A DNA stretch of 64,000 bases. Origin: Haemonchus contortus (taxonomy: Eukaryota > Nematoda > Chromadorea > Rhabditida > Trichostrongylidae). Positions 57,686-64,000 of the stretch are shown one piece after another. The position numbers were made by a program, and so were the translations under genes. The stretch covers positions 37,204,472 through 37,268,471 of the forward strand of contig LS997564.1 in the NCBI GenBank assembly GCA_000469685.2. The letters run 5' to 3'. Below the pieces are notes generated by a model that saw only the letters and a list, made by a program, of their open reading frames with translations, made no database searches and was not told where the DNA came from. The stretch's first letter is position 1. Each line of letters begins with the position of its first letter.

Positions 57686-60600
57686 AGTTCTTTGATGGTA
57701 ATTCGAACAGCATTCAAGAAATTCGAGCATAAACTAACAAGAAATAAGGGGGTTCTATGATTTCAACAGACATTCAAAAGAGATGCGATAAGTCCCTAAT
57801 GATTCTGTTAACAGCTTGGCCCTTAGTTTCAAAAAAAAAAAAATCACAAATTCCGATGATTTTTTCATCTATTTTAGATCTGAATTTTATTTGAGATTTC
57901 AGATCACCTTGAGATCTGAAATCAGCTAATAAAGTCACAAACAGCGAAAAACGATCCTATCACCATTTGTTTAGTTGCAAGAGCACCCTCTCCCACGAGG
58001 GTGCAGCCATCGAACTAGCACCCTTTTTACCAAAATTTCAAGTAAGGGGCATGTTGGAAACTCGTTCAAGGAAAGAAAGACAATCGTAGGACTCCAGAAG
58101 TATGTTTTCGCAGCATCCGCTGTCTCTTTACTGTATAGGTTTCTTGTAAAGACGGTAAAAGTTCAACCCTTGTACCAATCCGTTTTTATTCCTTTTCCTC
58201 TAGGAAATGCAACTAAAAGCTTCGAGGAAAAATGACGTATTTAACCTACAATAGAAGCTTGCAATAGCAACATTGGAGAGAAAACAACAACTTTGAAAAG
58301 ATTGCACCCCAGCATGGCATTTTCTTGACATCCTTGGTATGGTATCTCCTTAAAGAACTGCCAGAAAACCATGTGTAAACCTCAGCAATACATCAAATTT
58401 AGGGCATCCATCTCTACCTCAACCTAACTCAAGTTGTCTTCATAAACAACAACCTCTAAATATTGATAAAAACCAAAATCAACAAATTTTTCGTGAACGA
58501 ACACAACCGAGAACGAACGCAAAAACCGGCCGATTAACGACCGTACCCTGTTCCACTGAGGACCAGCGCAGGGCATTTAAACCGCGAAATCAAAGATTTC
58601 GTGAGTTGTTGGTTTATTTGGTAGCCTTCAGCTCGTCTTGTTGGCGGTCTTAGTAGGTTTCTCCCGGTTGTTCATCGATTTCGGGAAGGTCCAACTTCTA
58701 ATTGGGCATGTTTCCTGTGGGAATGTGTTCGTACCAAAGTCCTTCCTTGCGTGACAGAACTCCTTTTGCATTTCTCTTTTTTCATTGATAAGCTACGTAA
58801 TGGTGACCATTCCCGATTGGGATTAACTGAGAAGAAGGCAGAATGAAGGGGACTTTATATGCGGCTTCAAAATCGCAACCGGCAAAAGACCGTGAAAGGA
58901 ATTTTAACGGGAACGTAAACTTTCTTTCAAATATCCTATCGAAGTTGTCTTTTTCAAAGAGTTCTTCTTCACCCCATTCTTTCAAAAACCCTTATCTTCT
59001 TGCCCTTGCTACCCTTACATTGCACTTTTGATTAGCATGGGGTCGCCCCATTCCTTTTTTGGCGCCAACTTCACTCATTTGGATTTCCTGTCAAATTATA
59101 TTTTCAATATTTAGACGTCTACCGACACGGGACTAGCCGATCTGGCAACGACAAGAACGAACCGAAGGTGAGTTTGATTCATTTTCTCAGATATTTCATT
59201 GTCCCAATCAAACCGGAAGTCCAAAACTCCATTCTGATTGAGAAAGTAACTCAAAGTAACTGGAGCTCCCTCAACTTCATATTCACTAGGGTCGAATGTT
59301 CCACTAGGGTCTTATATGACTCAATAACTGCTTCCCAATTATTCCGGTACCTGACTTTCCCACATAGGTCACGTTTGGTACTGTAGTACTTTCGTTTAAT
59401 GGTTCCACGAATTGCTATGCTTCAAGGACATTCAGATCGTCGGGTCAGAGCATTCCAGAAGGCCTCGAGTCGGCATTTGATGATAACCAAAGTGGACGTT
59501 GAAGTCAAATGATTGACCATCCCTCCGCTTTTAAGAAAAATTTGAAGTTTAGGGGTGGAACCAAACGGACTTAGGCGACCTTAAAAGCGAAGCTTACAGA
59601 ATGGAGCCAGTGGCGCATCGCTCTTTTCCAACATTGAGCGCTAGGGCGCAGAGAAATGGATGTAGCCTTCAAAAGAATTATATTTTCTTAGCCAGAAAAG
59701 GTTCTTGAGCCCCTTTATAGACTTGGTGAGCCCATAGAGGTGCCTAAGAACGGTGCTTAGTTAAGAAAATATGGTTTTTAACGCGGTCATCAATGGGTTA
59801 AAGGTAGCCTTGAAAGGGAGGGAGCTTCGGGGTGGGTGAGTCTATTGAGTGTTTGATTCTTAACCAACCCCAACTTTTTGCCTAGGTGATCACCTCACAC
59901 ACCGCGGACCTCCTCCTCCCTTTACGCTAAGGTAAGAACTAAACCTCTTTGCAGGAATCATCTCTAAGCATCATTAAATTCGGCTACTCCTCCTCAGCGC
60001 TCTAGCTCCCAATGTTGGCTGGGAGGGGTGTCCTCCAACTACATTTCCACCCCATAAAATTCTCAGGTGCCAGGTCTATGGATATAAATCACTTTGAATA
60101 ACATATAACACTTCGAATAACATTGCCCTTTAAGATTAATGTTTGAAGTATTAAAAAAAATATGCAGGGAATTAATCGCCAATCTGTTATTTGGCATTCT
60201 CTCACTAAATATCGAAGCGGTTAGCTCCAAGATAAATTCTGTCCCAAGGATGAGTCGCCGGGGATCCTTGAAACAATATAAAAATTCAGCAGATTACGTT
60301 ATTTTTGTATTTTCTATCAGCATCCATCCTCTTTTAACGATTCATGAATTTCTACATCTTTATTAAATAAAAAATTACAATCGAATACAAACATTGTCAG
60401 AATTTGACGCAAAAATTTACGCTATATCCGTTTGTACTTCATTAACAGCTTCGATACGATTAAAAATGGACAGAATAAAAAGCAATATCAATTGCTTCAC
60501 CTCCTAATAGAAAACCCTAAACCCGATCGATTATCCTTAAAGAAGTCGCGAAAAAAATCATTTTTACAGCGAAAAAAATACTAAACGAAATAGATTCAGT

Positions 60601-60768
60601 ACTGTCAACTAATAGATCCTGAAGGTCAGGTGGCAAGAACATAGTTACCTTAATACCGCCCTGACGGGAACCGAAAAAATTAGCTAAAGTTCAATACAAT
60701 ACAATGAGAAAAACACACGTACCACAAAAAAGCAACGGTTTCCCTAAATGCGCTTGTTTGGGGAAGCG
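57686..60768. other. Intergenic with decayed coding-like stretch
   Basis: A GCACCCT/AGGGTGC hairpin lies near 57982-58004. Between about 58780 and 59700 the minus strand has protein-like segments in changing frames (for example EYEVEGAPVTLSYFLNQNG near 59250), suggesting an old pseudogene or retroelement; no family was recognised. The remainder holds nothing supported. Confidence 0.35.
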
Positions 60769-61248
60769 TTAGACTGGGACTTTTGTCAGTGTTTCAGTAT
60801 AATCTGCTGAAACTAAATAGTCAAGAACTAATCCAACAAAACTTTTCTGTGTTGATTGTTGTAAATTTGGTTTTTCCGGTTGAAAATACCATCCCATATG
60901 ATGATCACATTTGCTACAAACACAAACAGTCCATTGCATTCCTGGGAACCAAGTTGCTTCGGTCGAAGGTTGTCCACGAAATTTCAAATGGGCACTTTTC
61001 GTGGTAAGCACGTGGAATGTTTCTTCGGCTGGATTCTCGAATACATGAACTGTGGCAGTTTGTCCGACAATCGGGAAATCGTATTTGTACTTAAAACGAC
61101 GTTCCGATACCGTAACATTCAGCAGTTCCGATTGTCTTGTAATAGTTGCACCACAATTTCGACATAGCAATTCACCAACATGGCGACTTTTAACGAATAG
61201 TATGTGGGTGACGATAAAAGCCAGTTGGAGTAGGGAGGACGGCAACAT
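60769..61248 (-). CDS. Secreted CULT-domain (cereblon-like) protein
   Basis: Single-exon gene of 159 residues. The ATG at 61248 is the first after an in-frame stop at about 61300; residues 1-21 (MLPSSLLQLAFIVTHILFVKS) form a signal peptide. The rest is one CULT domain, the thalidomide-binding fold of cereblon. Zinc ligands are C29 and C32 (CRNC) and C111 and C114 (CSKC). The block PSTEATWFPGMQWTV, followed by HHMGWYF, conserves all three cage tryptophans (W100, W106, W120, matching human W380, W386, W400). No Lon-like or DDB1-binding region is present, so it is not an E3 substrate receptor. Secreted single-CULT proteins are a known group of unknown function; the fold predicts binding of a small cyclic imide- or uracil-like ligand or a modified chain end. 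Confidence 0.88.
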   Translation of the reverse strand: MLPSSLLQLAFIVTHILFVKSRHVGELLCRNCGATITRQSELLNVTVSERRFKYKYDFPIVGQTATVHVFENPAEETFHVLTTKSAHLKFRGQPSTEATWFPGMQWTVCVCSKCDHHMGWYFQPEKPNLQQSTQKSFVGLVLDYLVSADYTETLTKVPV

Positions 61249-62828
61249 TCTCGAGGAAAGCAACCAATGTAGTGGGTTATAATGAGAATGATGGACAACT
61301 TCTTACAACTACATAGTTTCTGCGTGCGGTCGCGTCGCGGGCTCGGGTTTGTTTCATGTTAATTCGAGGTTCAATTTTTATCATCTCCCACGGTACGCTG
61401 TTCCCATACGACGTTCCAACAAGGGGAAAAGGTTATCGGGAGAGAAAAATAAAATCGCGGTTTTCTTACGGTGGCCGAATTTTTGTGATCGTTGTCGTTA
61501 GTTTACTGATATGTCCCAGAACTTTTCGGTGACGAGTATCGACATTTTCCCGTTTTCCTGGGGGAGATTCATTTAATTCAAGCATTCCTAGTCCCTTGGG
61601 GTAGTTTGATATCGTTCAGATGTCATTATGTGTGGAGCTTGCTCATAGCTGACTGTTCTGGGAGCTGACCTCAATGGGAACAGGTGTGTCGGTGACGTAA
61701 GGCAGCGTGCTGCTATCGGCACCCCCACCACCTCCCACAACAACCAAGCTGTGGTTACGGTATCGATCGATGCGATCCTCGCGTCCTACCTCCCCCTCCC
61801 CCGGAGACCGACCACTGACCGAGCCACATAACACGGTTGAGCGTTCTACGTCGTCCCGGCCAGGGCCATTTACTCACAATTACGGTGCTAGATTAGCATC
61901 TCTTCCCAGTCCCCCTCGTCCATTCTCTGGTACGGAGGAAAACTCTGGTACTAGATGAATGATGCATTGGATTCAAGGTTAGTCGCCGTTTAACCGTTTA
62001 ATTACACGCTCGCAGTCATTTGTTTCCTGCAACTCGTTAACCTTAATGCTTTCGCTTGGCTTTTTGAAAGTTTGTTTAAGAATTGAAGTTGTATTCACAT
62101 ATAACTTTAGGCTAGTCTCGTTGACCATTTGGACCTTATACCTTTTTAAGAGGTGTGGAGTTCTAGAGCCCAGTTTCCTTAGAAAAGGTTTTGTTCTGTT
62201 TACTACTTACAATCAAGGCTACTTCGTCCTGTTTACTATTTACAATCAAGGCTACTTCGTCCTGTTTACTATTTACAATCAAGACTACTTCTTGAGTCAC
62301 AAAAACTTCTATGCAAAAAGGTACTACTTTCCAACAGACTGAGACCGGAAGCAGTTGAGGAAACTGTTTTCTGTCCAAATTCGTTCAAAAGTAGCGTCTT
62401 TACGATAGATGCCAATAGTGAGGAAAACGGCTCTGTTTGGAGGGCTCTGTGGTCTTCCAACATCACTTTAGCCCTACCTCAAAATGGGGCTGACAATGAG
62501 TTAGCATGAAAGCGGTGAACCGAAAAAAAAAACAATTAGAACGTCCCAAACGGTAATGTACAGAAAAAGCAGTAGGGGAATTAGTGTTCAGAAAGCTGGC
62601 GGTTAGCTCTCAATAAATTGAGAATTTCTTTCAACGAGTATAGTGATCTCTTTTCGAAGACTTTAGTCACAACAGGAGTGTTTTTAATTTTTATTTTTTT
62701 TACTGAACATCATTTTAGTTCATCAAAAACAAATTACAAATATAAAAACTGTGTTGGGGAATGCTACTGTATTTATTGTACTTTTGTTAGAACCGTGTCA
62801 TATTTTTATCAAACAATATTGTAGCTCG
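61249..62828. other. Divergent intergenic region between CULT and cyclin A genes
   Basis: This presumably holds promoters for both flanking genes. A Pro/Ser-rich open frame (61707-61958, plus) and a Gly-rich antisense frame over it look exon-like in composition but lack supporting signals. A tandem repeat is listed separately. Confidence 0.4.
62195..62292 (+). repeat. Tandem repeat, 33-bp unit, three copies
   Basis: Three near-identical units of CTGTTTACTATTTACAATCA plus AGGCTACTTCGTC. Confidence 0.85.
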
Positions 62829-63929
62829 ATGGCGCCACCCAAGCGTGTTGGATTGTCTGTCGCATCGAGAAATCAAAATGTGGCTGCTGCACCCGCTGGA
62901 AAGTTATCCCGACAACATGGCTCAAGTAATTTACTAAAGGAAAATGTAGCCAAGAAAGGCCAAAAGGAAGAAAGAACCATAAAGGTAAGCCCACAATCTT
63001 GCTGCCCACGTACTATTTACTTTTTGATAATGGCTAACAGAGCGGTCAGTTAACGATGGCAGTCTACCCGGCTGCTGTGAAGTGAAAGATTGTTGGTACT
63101 GATGTTTGGCCTGTTTAAATATGCTTTTTCTAAATCAATCGCTTACAGTACCCTGCCGCTAATTCCGGCGTTTCTCAGTCTCGGGCTGTGGTGCCACCTA
63201 TCAAGCCGACATTTGAAGTTTACTGTGACGATGACGATGAGAACAATATCATTCATCAGCTTGAAAAGCAATGTCAAGAAGAAAGAAAAGTGGTAGAAAA
63301 AGTGAGCGCAGTTTGTGAATCGTGAACCTCGATCCTCTTACTGTTTAAGCTCCAACAATGCTTTCTTTAGCCCAAGGTTGCTGCTGTTCGCAAACCTCTA
63401 GCAAGTCTTCCGGTCACCACATTGGATTATAATTCAGATGACGACGTTAGTTGCATTTGTCTCCGTTTTCCACTCCACCATTTCTCATCGGAGCTCATCA
63501 TTTGTTATTTAGGAGGTGTTCTCCACCGTTTCCCATGTCCCATCCATCCCTCTCACAATTCGATCTGAATTCTCAAATTTTGGCATGAATGATGATGATG
63601 ACGCTAAGTCATCGTTATACGGCAGTGCACTGGATTATGAGATAGACAGCCGTGATGAGTATGTGACAGCCATTTCCGAGAAAGAACTACGAGAAGATAT
63701 CATCTACGCCAATCCGGAGTTTTCAGATGACATCTACAGGTTGATACGAGCTGCGTATTACCCCATATTAGTTTTGATACAGGTTATTTGCAGGTATATG
63801 AAGCACAGAGAGGTGAAAGTACGTCCAAAACCTAATTATATGTCGAAACAAGACGACATCAATCCTGAAATGAGAGCTATACTCGTCGATTGGTTGTCGG
63901 ACGTCGTTCAAGAGTATAAAATGCATCAG
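62829..63929 (+). CDS. cya-1: Cyclin A, N-terminal part (runs off the window)
   Basis: Regulatory subunit of cyclin-dependent kinase for S phase and mitotic entry. Exons: 62829-62984, 63149-63301, 63371-63445, 63513-63739, 63794-63929, all in phase; a donor follows at 63930, so the gene continues beyond 64000. It starts MAPPKRVGLSVASRNQNVAA. An APC/C destruction-box-like RKPLASLPV lies in exon 3, PTFEVYCDDDDEN in exon 2, and the cyclin box begins in exon 5 (KPNYMSKQDDINPEMRAILV then DWLSDVVQEYKMHQ). KP-YM-KQ-DI and MRAILVDWL favour cyclin A over B or B3. The N-terminal region before the box is poorly conserved in the family, so exons 1-3 rest mainly on phase and splice sites. Confidence 0.85.
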
Positions 63930-64000
63930 GTAATTATGTATTCAATTATAAGAATCCTTTTTGGTGTTACTTGCGTCCCATTCCTCTAGCTACTAAGATT

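Overview
The window is eukaryotic and looks like a clade V nematode, most probably a strongylid (hookworm-like) parasite. The reasons are that intron 3' ends follow the nematode TTTCAG style, several start codons sit directly on or just after an acceptor (suggesting spliced-leader trans-splicing), the RecQ gene lacks an exonuclease domain as C. elegans WRN-1 does, nematode CX-module proteins are present, and nematode-type Helitrons, Tc1/mariner and maT elements, MITEs and a tRNA-derived SINE are dense. Single-base indels among repeat monomers near the left edge suggest imperfect polishing there.

Layout. 1-16 kb is almost entirely mobile DNA: Helitrons carrying a GC-rich minisatellite, foldback elements, a mariner remnant, MITEs and SINEs, plus two small predicted secreted-protein genes (7.8 and 14.8 kb). 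16-22.5 kb holds the first CX-module membrane-protein gene, whose first two large introns are packed with transposons. 22.5-27.5 kb is more mobile debris, including a broken copy of that gene's tail. 27.5-33.2 kb is a duplicated segment with two paralogous short, arginine-rich secreted proteins. 33.9-40.9 kb is the second CX-module gene, with introns of the same phases and a long Pro/Tyr-rich tail. 42.2-51.2 kb (minus) is a 28-exon WRN-type RecQ helicase. 52.2-57.7 kb (minus) contains methylcrotonoyl-CoA carboxylase beta (MCCC2) and mitochondrial ribosomal protein mL44 (MRPL44), physically interleaved. 60.8-61.2 kb (minus) is a one-exon secreted CULT-domain protein, and the right edge (62.8 kb onward, plus) carries the first half of a cyclin A gene.

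How the genes relate. The right third (42-64 kb) is conserved housekeeping sequence: genome maintenance (WRN helicase), cell cycle (cyclin A) and mitochondrial function (leucine catabolism and mitochondrial translation). The most unusual feature is that MCCC2 lies inside an mL44 intron on the same strand while mL44 exon 2 lies inside MCCC2 intron 1. One exon encoding a mitochondrial presequence is reading-frame compatible with both, so one promoter and one trans-splice site may feed both mitochondrial proteins. The left two thirds is accessory: secreted or membrane proteins of unknown role in a transposon-rich setting. All spliced models were assembled by hand from splice signals, phase and remembered family conservation. 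None was tested by alignment or transcript data.
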